DNA of 64,000 nucleotides from Lucinisca nassula (GCA_963580285.1 OY757023.1:131224027-131288026), one strand, 5' to 3'. Positions 24,421 through 35,952 are shown, counted from the first letter of the stretch. Numbers and translations are program-made. Notes: generated from the sequence alone by a model not told the origin.

Positions 24421-26655
24421 ACAAGAGGACCAAGCTGTATCGCTCACCTGAGCTAACAGATTCAAAATTTAAGGAAGTGCCTGACTTCCTTGTTTGTAAG
24501 TTTCATGAAGATCCGTTCAAATCTAAAGGGGCAGCAGTGATTACAATGTCGAAAATAGGCATTTTCAGCAATCAAAGGCACGTCACTCTATGATAAATGT
24601 GCCGACTTGGCCGGTATTCGAACTCACCTGAGGTTTTATTCCCAGCCACCTTACATGTAAGTTTCAAAAAGATCCGATCAGACTTGGCCAGTATTCAAAC
24701 TCATCCAAGATTTTATTCCCAGCCACCTCACATATAAGTTTCAGAAAGATCCGATCAAAACTGAAGGGGCTACGGTGATGACAAGGTCAAAATTTGGCAT
24801 TTTTAGCAATCAAAGGGATGTTACTCTATAATAAATTAGCCGACTTGGTCAGTTTTCGAACTCATCAGAGGTTTCATCCCCAACCATCTTACATAAAAGT
24901 TTCAGAAAAATCCGATCAAAACTGAAGGGGCTACGGTAATGACAAGGTCAAAAATCAACATTTTCAGCCATCAAAGGGACATAACTCTACGATAAATGGG
25001 CTGACTTGGCCTGTTTTCGAACTCATCCAAGATTTTATCCCCAGCCACCTTACATATAAGTTTCAAAAAGATCCGATCAAAACTGAAGGGGCTATGGTGA
25101 TGACAAGGTCAAAAATCGGCATTTTCAGCAATCAAAGGGACGTAAATCAATGATAAATGGGCCAACTTGGCTGGTATTCAAACTCATCCTAGGTTTTATC
25201 TCCAGTCACATAACATATAGGTTTCAGAAAGATTCGATCAAAACTGAAGGGGCTACGGTGATGACAAGGTAAAAAATTGACATTTTCAGCCATCAAAGGG
25301 ACATAACTATACAGTTAATGGGGCAACTTGGTCGGTTTTCGAACTCATCCAAGGTTTTATCCCCAGGCACCTTACATATAAGTTTCAGAAAGATTCGATC
25401 AAAACTGAAGGGGCTACAGTGTTGACAAGGTCAAAAATCAACATTTTCAGCAATCAAAGGGACCTAACTCTATGATAAATAGGCCACCTTTGCCCGTATG
25501 TGAACTCATCTGAGGCTTTATCCCCAGCCACCTTGCATATAAGTTTCAGAAAGATCCGATCAAAACTGAAAGGGCTACGGTGATGACAAGGTCAAAAATC
25601 GGCTTTTCAGCAATCAAAGGGACGTTACTCTGTGATAAATGGACCAACTTGGCTGGTTTTCGAACTCATCCGAGATTTTATCCCCAGCCATTTTACATAT
25701 AAGTTTCAGAAAGATTCGATCAAAACTGAAAGGGCTACAGTGATGACAAGGTCAAAAATCAGCATTTTCAGCAATCAAAGGGACGTTACTCTACGTTTAA
25801 AGGGCCGGTTTGGTGAGTTTTCGAACTCATCCGAGATTTTATCCACAGCCACCTTACATATAAGTTTCAGAAAGATCCGATCAAAACTGAAGGGGCTACG
25901 GTGATGACAAGGTCAAAAATCGGCATTTTCAGCAATCAAAGGGACGTAACTCTATGATAAATCGGCGAACTTGGCCGGTTTTCGAACTCATCCAAGGATT
26001 TATCCCCAGCTACATTACATTAAAGTTTTAGAAAGATCCGATCAAAACTGAAGGGGCTACGGTGATGACAAGGTCGAAAATGGGCATTTTCAGCAATCAA
26101 AGGGACGTAACTCTATGATAAATCAGCGAACTTGGCCGGTTTTCGAACTCACCCAAGGTTTTATCACCAGCCACATTACATTAAAGTTTTAGAAAGATCC
26201 GATCAAAACTGAAGGGGCTACGGTGATGACAAGGTCGAAAATGGGCATTTTCAGCAATCAAAGGGACGTAACTCTATGATAAATAGGCCGACTTGGCCGG
26301 TTTTCGAACTCTTTCGAGTTTTTATCCCAAGTCACCTTACATATAAGTTTCAGAAAGATCCGATCAAAACTGAAGGCGCTACGGTGATGACAAGCATTTT
26401 CCAATAGTAAGTCTATGGGACCTTGTGGTTGCCAGAGGAACCAAAGTTTTAGAGCGATTTCAAAAAAAAGTTTATGTCATCAATGCCCCACCAGAGGCAT
26501 GCTACAGATGAGAAATGATTGAGATCAGCCTGCAGGATACAGAGATATAGCTGCTCAAAAGTGTGGACGGACGACGGACGGACGGACGACGGACGACGGA
26601 GGACCCACTATACTATAAGCTCCCCTGGAGCCTTCGGCCCAGGTGAGCTAAAAAT
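24421..26655 (+). mobile_element. P5: tandem-core element, GATCCGATCAAAACTGAAGG core
   Basis: The head ACAAGAGGACCAAGC leads to ATCGCTCACCTGAGC. About eleven ~160 bp monomers carry GATCCGATCAAAACTGAAGG, GGTGATGACAAGGTCAAAAA and AATCAAAGGGACGTAACTCT. The tail has ATGCTACAGATGAGAAATG, a GACGG microsatellite at 26568-26605, and CCCAGGTGAGCTAAAAA. The head and tail match P2 and P9, while the core is unrelated to either. Confidence 0.85.
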
Positions 26656-27183
26656 TACATGCATTATCACCCTTTAACAAGCACCGTGTCCATAGGCGTT
26701 TTCTCTACCATGACAGGGGTGGGGGTAGAGTCTAATGGAAGCCGAAACCGTTAATGCATGATAAACTTTTTTCCTCGGTCAGACAAAAGGCTGGGTACTG
26801 ACACCTTTTGCAGCCGGCAATGGCAACGTGTCACCACATTTTAGAGCCCGACCATTGGTCTGCATTTGCATTCAAAATTCAAACCCCGCCAGAGGACTGC
26901 TCATTTTACAGGACAGACGCTTAACATTGGGTGCGTTCTGTGCCTACATGACATCTTGAGCGGGGAATGGGAGAGGTAGGATTGACCTACTTCTTACGTC
27001 CTCCGCGAAAGAAGTCACCTAACTCCCAACCGGCTAGCTGATAACCGTCAAGCAGACATGAGTCAGCATATTGGCAGCCTAGGGAAAAGAGCAGTACCTT
27101 CAACTAATCCCAGTTGGCGAACTGGGGGGTAGCCCCTATGTGCCCTTGGCGCCCGATTTCACTTAAAAACAACAGTCAGTCAA
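26656..27183. other. Spacer after P5
   Basis: No gene is evident. Segments resemble the spacer before P5. From 27180 the sequence enters the minisatellite. Confidence 0.45.
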
Positions 27184-28050
27184 TTTGGACGTTTTACTTA
27201 TCGGGTCAGGGACAATCATGTGCCCAGTAGCAATACACTTTGGACGATTTCACTTTATTGGTCAGTGACGGTCATGTAACCATAGCAATAAAGTTTTGAT
27301 ACTTTACTTTATTTGGTCAGGGAAAGGGAAAGGCATGTGACCAATAGTAGTACAGTAAGGATGGTTCAACTTTATTTGTAAGTGACATTCATGTGACCAA
27401 CAGCAATACAGTTTGTACTTTTTTTATATTTATTGGTTAGTGATAGTCATGTGACCATTTGCACTACTGTTAAGGCGTTTTACTTTATTGGTCAGTGACT
27501 AACAACAATACTGTTTGAACATTTGTAATAAACCTCATTGGTAATTAGTAGTCATGTGACAAATTGAAATACAATTTGGACCTTTTAAATTAATTGGTCG
27601 GAGGTGGGTGGGGCGGGGGAGTCATGGACGTTTAAACTTCATTGGTCAGTAACAGTCATGCGACTAATAGTTATAAAGTTTACACGTTTCGACTTAATCG
27701 GTCCGGGACAGTCAAGTGACCAATATCAATACAGTTTGAGCGTTTTGGCCGTTTTGGTTTGTGACAGTCATGTGACCAATAGAAATACAGTTTGGACGTT
27801 TTGACTTTTTTGTTTTGTGACAGTCAAGTGACCAATCGCAATGGAGTTTGTTCTTTTTTTTTCCTGTTTGCTTTGTGACAGTCATGTGGCCCATAGAAAT
27901 ACAGTTTGGACGTTTTGACTCTTTTTCGTTTGCGACAGTCAACTGACCAATTGAAATACAGTTTTGGACGTTTTAACTTTATTGGTGAGCGACAGTCCTG
28001 TGACCTATAGCAATACAGTTTGGACGTTTTATTGATCTGTGACAGTCATG
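27184..28050. repeat. Diverged 58-62 bp minisatellite (second locus)
   Basis: About fourteen monomers of the form CAATACAGTTTGGACG, TTTACTTTATTGGTCAGTG, ACAGTCATGTGACCAATAG are seen. They are clearly related to the satellite monomer at 1-12645 through TTTATTGGTCAGTGACA and GACCAATA. The inverted halves ATTGGTCA and TGACCAAT are 8 bp here. The block is cut at 28050 by the head of the next element. Confidence 0.85.
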
Positions 28051-31000
28051 AAAACAAGAGGGCTACAGCGGCCCAGGATCGCTCACCTGGTCCTTAGTGT
28101 AGAAATAAAACAGTAGGTATTGTAAGGTGGATTGGATGGTTTGAGCAATTTAATTTTAACAGTGACCCAAGAAGCATTTCTCTGACATTATTTTGTATAT
28201 TTAGGAGTAGAAGTAATTTTCTTGATTGTATATTTTTTTAGTTCTGGGGCTTGGGTGGTAGGGGGCTGGACTTGTCACAAGAAACCTACATTCCAGAATG
28301 GTTCAAAAGTGATGACAAAAGAGGTCAAAGCTCAAGGTCACAATTCAAAATTTTTGAATGGGTGGGAAGCCCTTGTCAGAAGGAACATACATGCCAAATA
28401 TGAAGGCTCTATCTCAAATAGTTCAAAAGTCAGGATAAAGTAGGTCAAAGGCCAATGTCACAGGTCAAACTATTTGTGAAGGTAGGAAGCCCTCGTCACA
28501 AAGAACATATATGCAAAATATGAAGGTTCTATCTAAAATTTTTCAAAGTTATGATAAAGTAGGTCGTAGGTCAAGGTCACAGGTTAAATTATTTTTGCAT
28601 GAGTGGGAAGCCCTTGTCAAAAGGAACCTACATCCCAATATAAAGGCTCGATCTCAAATAATTCAAACGTTATGTCAAAGTAGGTCAAACGTCAGGGTCA
28701 CAGGTCTTTTTTGTATAACGGGAGGCCATCATCAGAAGGAACATTCGTGCCAAATATGAAGGCTCTGTCTTAAATAGTTCAAAAGTTGTGATAAAGTAGG
28801 TCATGGGCCAGGGTTACAGGTCAAAATGTTTGTAAGGGTGGGAAGCCCTTGTCACAAGGAACATACATGCCAGATATAAAGGGTAATTCTTAAATGGTTC
28901 AAAAGTGATGATTAAGTAGGTCACAGGTAGTCAAGGCCAAGATCATAGGTCAATTTATTTTTCATGAGTGGGAAGCCCTTGTCACAAGAAACCTACACGC
29001 CAAATATGAAGGCTCCATCTTAGATGGTTCAAAAGTTATGACAAAGTAGGTCAAAGGTCAAGGTCACAGGTCAAAATTTTTGCATGTGTGGGAAGTCCTT
29101 GTTACAAGGAGCATACATGTCAAACATTAAGGCTTTATCTCGAACGGTTAAAGAATATGATAAAGAAGGTCACATGTCAAAGTCGATGTCACATGTAATA
29201 GTTTTGTATGAATAGGAAGCCCTTGTCACAAGGAACTTTCATGCCAACTACGAAGGCTCTATCTCAAATGCTTTAACAGTTATGACAAAGTATGTCAAGG
29301 TCAAGGTCATAGGTCATAAATTTTGTATGGGTGGGAAAACCTTGACACATGGAACATACATGCCAAATATGAAGGCTCTATCTCAAATGCTTCAAAAATG
29401 ATGATAAAGTAGGTCGCAGGTCAAGGTCACAGGTCATTTTTGGTATTTGTGGTAAGCGATTGTCACAAGGAACTCACATGCCAAATATGAAGACTATCTC
29501 AAACGGTTCAAAAGGTATTTTAAAATGACCTACTGATCTACGTTTTGATTCGACATGAGTCACTTTCGAATCGACCAAAATATTGTCAAGATCATTCTGA
29601 GCAAGATTTATGATAATTGGACCACAACCGTGGCCTTTAGAGTGTTCACAATGTTTTTCTATGATTTGACCTACTGACATACATTTTGACTCGACATGAC
29701 CCATATTCGAGTTTGTGTGATATATTGTCAAGATAATTGTTTTGAGCAAGTTTAATAAGGATTGGACCAAACGTGTCGCCTGTACAGTGTCCACAAGGTT
29801 TTTTATGATCTGACCTACTTTTCGTCCCGACATGACTCATATTCAAACTTGAACGAGATACTGTCAAGATGATCATTCGGAGCAAGTTTGATGATGAATT
29901 AACTGGACTGGTCTCTAGTTTCTTTACAAGGTTTTTCTATGATTTGACCAACTTACATACATTTTGGCTCGACATGACCCATATTCGAATTTGTGTGAGA
30001 TATTGTCGAGATAATTGTTTTGAGCAAGTTTAATAAGGATTGGACCAAACGTGTCGCCTGTACAGTGTCCACAAGATTTTTTATGACCTGACCTACTTTT
30101 CGTCCCGACATGACTCATATTCAAACTTGAACGATATACTATCAAGATGAGCATTCTGAGCATTCTGAGCAAGTTTGATGATGAATTAACTGGACTGGTC
30201 TCTAGTTTGTTTACAAGGTTTTTCTATGATTTGACCAACTGACCTAATTTTGACCCGACAGGACCCATATTCGAACTTGACCGAGATATTGTCAAGGTGA
30301 TTATTCTGAGCAAGTTTGATGATGATCGGATCAAAAGTGTTGCCTCTAGCGTGTTCACAAGTTTTTTCTATGATTTGACCAACTGACCTACTTTTTAATC
30401 TGACATGACCCATATTCGAACTTGACCGAGATATTGTCAAGGTGATCATTCTATGCAAGTTTAATGATGATTACACCAAAACTGTGGCCTCTAGTGTGTT
30501 CACAAGGTTTGTTTCTATAATTTGGCCCACTGACCTACATTTTGACCCGACATGACGCATATTCAAACTTGGCCGAGATATTGTCAAGATGATTATTCTG
30601 AGCAAGTTTGATGATGATCGGATCAAAAGTGTTGCCTCTAGCGTGTTCACAAGTTTTTTTCTATGATTTGACCAACTGACCTACTTTTTAATCTGACATG
30701 ACCCATATTCGAACTTGACCGAGATATTGTCAAGGTGATCATTCTATGCAAGTTTAATGATGATTACACCAAAACTGTGGCCTCTAGTGTGTTCACAAGG
30801 TTTGTTTCTATAATTTGGCCCACTGACCTACATTTTGACCCGACATGACGCATATTTAAACTTGGCCGAGATATTGTCAAGATGTTTATTCTGAGCAAGC
30901 TTGATGATGATTGCATCAAAAGTGTGGCCTCTATGGTATTCACTAGGTTTTTCTATGGTTTGACATACTGACCTACTTTTTAATCCGACAGGACCCATAT

Positions 31001-31097
31001 ACGAACCTGACCGAGATATTGCCAAGATGATCATTCTTAGCAAGTTTGATGACGACCGGACCAAAACTGTGGCCTCTAGGTTCACAAGGTTTTTCAA
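28051..31097 (+). mobile_element. P6: tandem-core head joined to two different cores
   Basis: The head at 28054, ACAAGAGGGCTACAGCGG and GATCGCTCACCTGG, is that of P2. Core 1 (about 28220-29515) has ~150 bp monomers with GAAGGCTCTATCTCAAATAG and AGGTCAAAGGTCAAGGTCAC. Core 2 (about 29520-31097) has ~150-165 bp monomers with GACCCATATTCGAACTTGAC and GAGCAAGTTTGATGATGAT. A ~300 bp pair of monomers is repeated almost exactly at 30300-30530 and 30600-30830. No ACGG tail was found; a SINE-B follows directly. Confidence 0.7.
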
Positions 31098-31412
31098 TGA
31101 CCCGCCCATCGGGGCTTGAAGAAATATATGGGCTGCAGGATGCTTCAATGCAGACTGAAACCGACCGCACACGAGCACTGGTAAATCGCTTTGAGGATCT
31201 AAGCCCGCCCAGGCAAAGCGGTGCGAGTCGGAACGTCCATGCTTATAAACCCTATTGGTTTCATTGGGGGGCAGGCAGGGTTTGAGATGTCATTTCACTC
31301 AATGTCGGGTAAATGTCCCACCAAATTGGAAGCAAAGTCTCCAAAAATAACATACAGTGTTGACGGGGACGTTAAACCTCGAATCAAACAAAAACGAACA
31401 ATCAAACATAAG
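31098..31412 (+). repeat. SINE-B, near full length
   Basis: It starts CCCGCCCATCGGGGCTTGAAG, passes GAGGATCTAAGCC, GGTTTCATTGGG and AATGTCGGGTAAA, and ends GACGGGGACGTTAAACCTCG with an AATCAAACAAA-type tail. The length is about 310 bp. No tRNA-like A or B box is clear, so the head type is unknown. Elsewhere in the window the family shows 14-17 bp target-site duplications. Confidence 0.85.
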
Positions 31413-31456
31413 CATTTGAAACATTTTAACACAGTATTGCAATGGTGTCCTGTGTC

Positions 31457-32071
31457 TACGGAACCCGGGAAGGGACAGGATTTTTTATTTTTATTAAGTT
31501 GTGCGAACAAGATAATATCATGAGCGAACAAGATATTATCTTGTTCGGACAACATATTATCTTGTGTGGACAAGATATTATCTTGTTTGCACCGCACAAG
31601 ATATTTTCTTGTGCGGAGAACATAATATCTTGTTCGCACAACATATCTTGTGCGCACAAGATATTATCTTGTCCGCACAAGACAATATCTTGTCCGCACA
31701 ACAGATCTTGTGCGGACAAGATAATATCTTGTGTGCACAAGATAATATCTTGTCCGCACAAGATATTATCTTGTTCGCACAACTTAATATCTTGTCCGCA
31801 CAAGATAATATATTGTGCGAACAAGATATTATCTTGTGCGGAGATAATATCTTGTCCGCACAAGATAATATCTTGTTCGCACAACTTCCCAAGATTTATG
31901 TTGTGCAAACAAGATAATATGTTGTGCGAACAAGATAATATCTTGTCCGCACAAGATAATATGTTGTCCGCACAAGATATCTTGTCCGCACAACATATTA
32001 TCTTGGGCGCACAAGATAATATCTTGTTCGAACAACATATTAAAAAAAAATGTTCCTTCCCGGGTTCCGTA
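31457..32071. mobile_element. TIR element Q filled with 21 bp palindromes
   Basis: The ends are TACGGAACCCGGGAAGGGAC and the complement of TACGGAACCCGGGAAGGAAC. The 6 bp direct repeat TGTGTC touches both ends (31451-31456 and 32072-32077). From about 31500 to 32040 the interior is ~25 copies of CAAGATAATATCTTG joined by 6 bp linkers such as TCCGCA, TGCGCA, TTCGCA or TGTGCA. Because each unit is its own near-complement, long open frames appear on both strands; these are artefacts. There is no transposase, so it is non-autonomous. Confidence 0.9.
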
Positions 32072-32077
32072 TGTGTC

Positions 32078-32454
32078 CTAGGCCTGGTTAAAGACTGTAC
32101 GTTTTTTTGTTGTTGTTTTTTTTTTTGTTTTTCGCTTGGGCCTCTTTCAAAGATGGCAGCTTCTTATTGCTGTGGCTTCTGTTGCTTTCGAAAGAATTCC
32201 TAAAATTTACCATTTTTGTAGCATTTTTAACATTTCAAAGTCAAAAGTGGAATTATATGGAAATAATTATCATTTTTGTGGTTCTCTGGCTAATCACTGA
32301 CAAACTTAGCATAAAGCCCTTCCCTTCGGGCTTAATACAGTTTGTGAGTGATTCGCCTGAGTTTACAGATCGATAAAATTCACAATAATGAAATTCATTC
32401 CTATTATATTTACATTTCCAGTGTAAAGTCTACTGTAAACCTATAGAAAACAAT
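32078..32454. other. Unassigned T-rich and AT-rich spacer
   Basis: A poly-T stretch at 32100-32140 is followed by AT-rich sequence. No repeat family or gene was recognised. An 89-residue open frame here has no recognisable motif. Confidence 0.5.
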
Positions 32455-32762
32455 TGCGTTCATACTTCCATGAACGCATCGAATCGCGTGCTATTAAGTG
32501 ACGTCATTCTAAACCATTGTTCTCTACGGGCGTTGATGACGTCAACGCTGCTCCGCTCTTCGTAGAAAAACAGCGTGTAAATGTTTAAAACGTTGCCCTA
32601 CAAGCATCTTTTTTGCACAGTGTAAAAAATAAACTTAATTTTTCTGCTTTTCATGAAGGTGTGGACGGCAGTGGCTCGCTAGCAAAGTTTACATGAACCC
32701 CTTCGGGGTTCATTTACTTTGCACGCGACCCACTACGTTCATACTTCCATGAACTGCAGAAA
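32455..32762. repeat. Foldback repeat with CTTCCATGAACG ends
   Basis: Both ends read GTTCATACTTCCATGAAC. The interior has TGACGTCA-like sites and the small palindrome ATGAACCCCTTCGGGGTTCAT. A longer relative in opposite orientation lies at 41825-42195 and shares TAGAAAAACAGCGTGTAAATG and the GTTCATACTTCCATGAACGC end. Confidence 0.65.
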
Positions 32763-32789
32763 AATAAATTCATTTCTTAAATATATAAC

Positions 32790-32957
32790 GTCAAGTGAGT
32801 GAGTGTTAGAGTTTTACGTCCCACCAACAGCTAAGGTTATATGGAGACGGGACCTCGGTTTAAATACTCATCCGAAAGTCTGGAGAAGCCCGGGATCGAT
32901 CCTGCGACCCCTGGTTTACAAGGCGAGTAGTGTAACCATTACACCACGGAGGCTTCT
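32790..32957 (-). repeat. SINE-A, dispersed copy
   Basis: The minus strand begins GAAGCCTCCGTGGTGTAATGG and has the B box GGATCGATCCC and the tail GGGACGTAAAACTC with CTCA repeats. TATAACGTCAAG flanks both sides (about 32782 and 32958), a good target-site duplication. Confidence 0.9.
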
Positions 32958-33232
32958 ATATAACGTCAAGAAATAGTGAAGACACTGATGAAGAGTTGTG
33001 GAACAAAGCATCAGATTAGAACGACAAGAAATCTTGAGATTAGAACGACAAGAATCCCCGTTAAATAAATCAAAATTATCTAGGCACATCTTTGATTATA
33101 CTAATTTATTTTTGATCGATTGCGATGAACGCATCAAGCATAATGAATCGCTCGCGAACACTCATTCAGGATGTTATCACACGCGCGAAAGGGAGGCAGT
33201 GACTTTTACATCGGCCACGTTAGCTCAGTACC

Positions 33233-33282
33233 GGCCCCGATAGCTCAGTGGTAGAGCGGGTTCGATCCCCGGCCGCACCATA
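33233..33282 (+). tRNA. tRNA-like remnant lacking the anticodon arm
   Basis: GGCCCCGATAGCTCAGTGGT (5' stem, D arm and A box) runs through AGAGCG directly into GGTTCGATCCCCGGCC (T arm and B box) and ends CACCA. The anticodon stem and loop are missing, so it cannot be a working tRNA. It is probably the head of a SINE related to SINE-C that suffered a deletion. The body after it (to ~33470) was not matched to another copy. Confidence 0.65.
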
Positions 33283-33289
33283 CAAAATG

Positions 33290-34076
33290 CGTGAAAATGT
33301 TACTAGGCGCTCCCATGGCAGACGCTCGTACAATCAGGGGCAGTCCTAGGAAGACAAATGAAGGCAAATAAGTATTCGTTAAAGGATACTTTGTTTGTCG
33401 CAATAAAAGTCTTACAGAACTTATATATGCGACGTTAAATACAGTTTCTATATAACATGCATAACGAAGAAATACCACGATTTCTCAATGAATTCAAAAT
33501 GATAATCACCTCTGGCCTAGGAAGATTTATTTCCCATAAGGAATTATTTCCCTCTAGCCGGTCCTACTTTTCCAATGCAATCGTTATATTCAGACGCGGG
33601 AACGTTTAATGCACGTCGACGCGTTGTTCTCGACGTGACGATAACGACGTCTCCAAAGATGTAAACAACGTTCAGAATGTATGGCGCTAGACTCGAAGGC
33701 AGTGTTGAATTGAAGAATACATAGACATAAAAAACTAAATTAGGCGAAAGTTTGGTTATTGTACTTTCGCATTTTCAATTGTTTTATCACCATAACAAAT
33801 TTAGTTCTTTTATTTACATCCAAAACAATGGAAATCGCTTTCAAGATGGCGTCTATACAGTTTTTGTGTCAGTCAGCTTATGTGTCACTGCGTCCACTAC
33901 CGTTTGCATGGTCTGTATGTTAAGAATGAACTGTACAAAGAATTAGATGAAAACTTATCCATCAGCTTTATCAAAATGCATGCAATATACAGTTTATTGA
34001 CTCAGTCAAGCGCACTCGTTTCTTTATCGGATCTTCAACCTCCCGCGGTTTATAATTCCCATATTTAAAATGAGCT
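33290..34076. other. Unassigned sequence
   Basis: No repeat family, RNA or convincing coding region was recognised. Short open frames of 60-77 residues show no family motifs. Confidence 0.5.
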
Positions 34077-34243
34077 GAGTAATAAACTCTGTTTATCTAT
34101 AACTTTTATTTTTATCACTGCTATCCATTGACACCTGGGTGGAGTGCGTGTATTCCCTAAAGACAATTCGCCTCCGGTGGCCGGAGTCGAACCCACAACC
34201 TCTGGATCATAAGTCGAAGGCGCTAACCACTGAGCTATAAGAA
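34077..34243 (-). repeat. SINE-D, tRNA-headed
   Basis: The minus strand reads GGCTTCTTATAGCTCAGTGG (A box), then GGGTTCGACTCC (B box), with an anticodon-arm-like segment between them. The body is short and passes TAAAGACAATTCG-side sequence to an A/T-rich end. It abuts a SINE-B in the opposite orientation. Confidence 0.6.
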
Positions 34244-34502
34244 GCCAATCGGTATTTGAAGAAATAGACTGGGCTGCATGATGAAAACGACAGCACATGA
34301 GTACTGGCAAACCGCTTAGATGGTTTAAGTCTGCCCAGGCAAAGAGGTGCGACTCGGACCATCCGTGCAAATAAACCCTATTGGTTTCACTGAGCGCCGC
34401 GATTGTGATGTCATTTTATCCCACAAAATTGGAACCAATGTCTTCAAAATTACCTAAATAGTGTTGACGGGGACGTTAAACCTCAAATCAAACAAACAAA
34501 TC
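34244..34502 (+). repeat. SINE-B, 5'-shortened
   Basis: It begins inside the family head (TTTGAAGAAATAGACTGGGC), passes CTGCCCAGGCAAAG and GGTTTCACTG, and ends GACGGGGACGTTAAACCTCA with AATCAAACAAACAAA. Confidence 0.85.
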
Positions 34503-34590
34503 TAAGAAATTTGGAAATGGACCAAAAAACAATGGAGTAGAAGGGTTCATCCAACATAAATAGAGTAAAACGCCGGTAGGGTCAGTTTGA

Positions 34591-34752
34591 GCCCCGCCAA
34601 GCGAATTTGTGTCTTCGAGCATTCCGTCATGACAAATTTTAACTGCGCATGCCCAGCCATTCAGAGGGGCCAGAGATATGGCTTTCTGTCTGAAGGTTCC
34701 TCTTGATTCACTGCTCGCATAGGCGATAAGTACCAAAATCGCTTGACGGGGC
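34591..34752. mobile_element. hAT-like MITE, GCCCCGYCAAGCG ends
   Basis: The ends GCCCCGCCAAGCGAATTT and the complement of GCCCCGTCAAGCGATTTT form the inverted repeat. Flanks CAGTTTGA and CCAGTTTA suggest an 8 bp duplication shifted by a base. A second copy at 48310-48541 shares the interior (CTGCGCATGCCCAGCC side) and has the flanks CCAAATGG and TCAAATGG. An 8 bp duplication is typical of hAT elements; there is no transposase. Confidence 0.7.
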
Positions 34753-34978
34753 CCAGTTTACCTTAATCACACATTTCAATGCCAACATGCAACAAGTCTA
34801 CAAAAACAAATCCTACCTTGAAAATAAGTCAGTTAGCACAAACTACATTCCATAGTTTTGGTCAGCCATTTTATGTAGTCTTCATAGGTTTGCATTCAAT
34901 CAGCGAGCACATACCCTGAAATTGAAACTAAACACTTAAAAAAAACTGATACATGTATATTCATATACAAGACAATTT

Positions 34979-35727
34979 GCTTGACATGTCAGGCGAATCG
35001 TCTAGGCGATTCAATCCCCATCTGAACCCCACTATATCTGTTCTGTGAAAAGGAGGATTTATGGAACAATTCAGGAATTTTGTCCTGCGCAAAGCAGGAA
35101 TTCTCACTTTGTTGCGCAAAATGAGAATTCTTACATTGCGCAAGACAATTCCGGAATAGCCCCTAGCTTGACATGTCAGGCGAATCGTCTAGGCGATTCA
35201 ATCCCCATCTGAATCCTACTGTATCTGTTCTGTGAAAAGTATGATTTATGGAACAATTCAAGAAATTTGCCCTGCGCAAAGCAGGCATTCTCGCTTTGTT
35301 GCGCAAATTGAGAATTCCTACATTGCGCAAGACAATTCCGGAATAGCCCCTAGCTTGACATGTCAGGCGAATCGTCTAGGCGATTCATATCCCCATCTGA
35401 ACCCTACTGTATCTGTTCTGTGAAAAATAGGATTTATGGAAAAATTCCGGAATTTTGTCCTGCGCAAAGCAGGAATTCTCGCTTTGTTGCGCAAATTGAG
35501 AATTCCTACGTTGCGCAAGACAATTCCGGAATAGCCCCTAGCTTGACATGTCAGGCGAATCGTCTAGGCGATTCATATCCCCATCTGAACCTTACTGTAT
35601 CTGTTCTGTGAAAAGTAGGATTTATGGAACAATTCCGGAATTTTGTTCTGCGCAAAGCAGGAATTCTCGCTTTGTTGCGCAAATTGAGAATTCCTACGTT
35701 GCGCAAGAAAATTCCGGAATAGCCCCT
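34979..35727. repeat. 187 bp tandem repeat, four units
   Basis: Units start at 34979, 35166, 35353 and 35541 with GCTTGACATGTCAGGCGAATC. Each contains CAATTCCGGAATTTTG, TTGCGCAAATTGAGAATTCC and TTGCGCAAGACAATTCCGGA, so the second half largely mirrors the first around the TTGCGCAA palindromes. Units 2-4 are nearly identical. Confidence 0.95.
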
Positions 35728-35790
35728 GCGCAAAACTGAGAATCGAAACAAGGTGAAATAATTTAATTTTTCTGTCTTTAATTAACAAAT

Positions 35791-35952
35791 AGATCAGCTC
35801 TAGCTGTCATTTGTTGTGTAATAAATCACAGTTTGGAGGTCAGTTGTAAAGTAGATCAAATCACAAGCGCGTAGCGCGCGTGATTTGTCTACTTACAACT
35901 GACCGACAAACTGTGATTTTTAACTCAACAAATCACAAACTAGAGCTGATCT
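35791..35952. repeat. Foldback with GATTTGTTGT arms
   Basis: The left arm starts AGATCAGCTCTAG and the right arm ends CTAGAGCTGATCT. Inner parts match as AAATCACAGTTTG / CAAACTGTGATTT and GTCAGTTGTAAAGTAGA / CTACTTACAACTGAC. The loop is the CG-rich AAGCGCGTAGCGCGCGTG region. The arms are about 73 bp and mostly complementary. Confidence 0.85.

Noticed and set aside
31500..32045. CRISPR-like appearance of short repeats with short linkers
   Set aside because: The linkers are 6 bp and not unique, the repeats are palindromes in a TIR element, and the DNA is eukaryotic.
31442..32203. Long overlapping open frames on both strands (up to ~250 residues) rich in Cys, Ile, Ser and His
   Set aside because: They arise from the near self-complementary 21 bp unit with few stops; both strands and several frames are open at once, as expected of the palindromic array.
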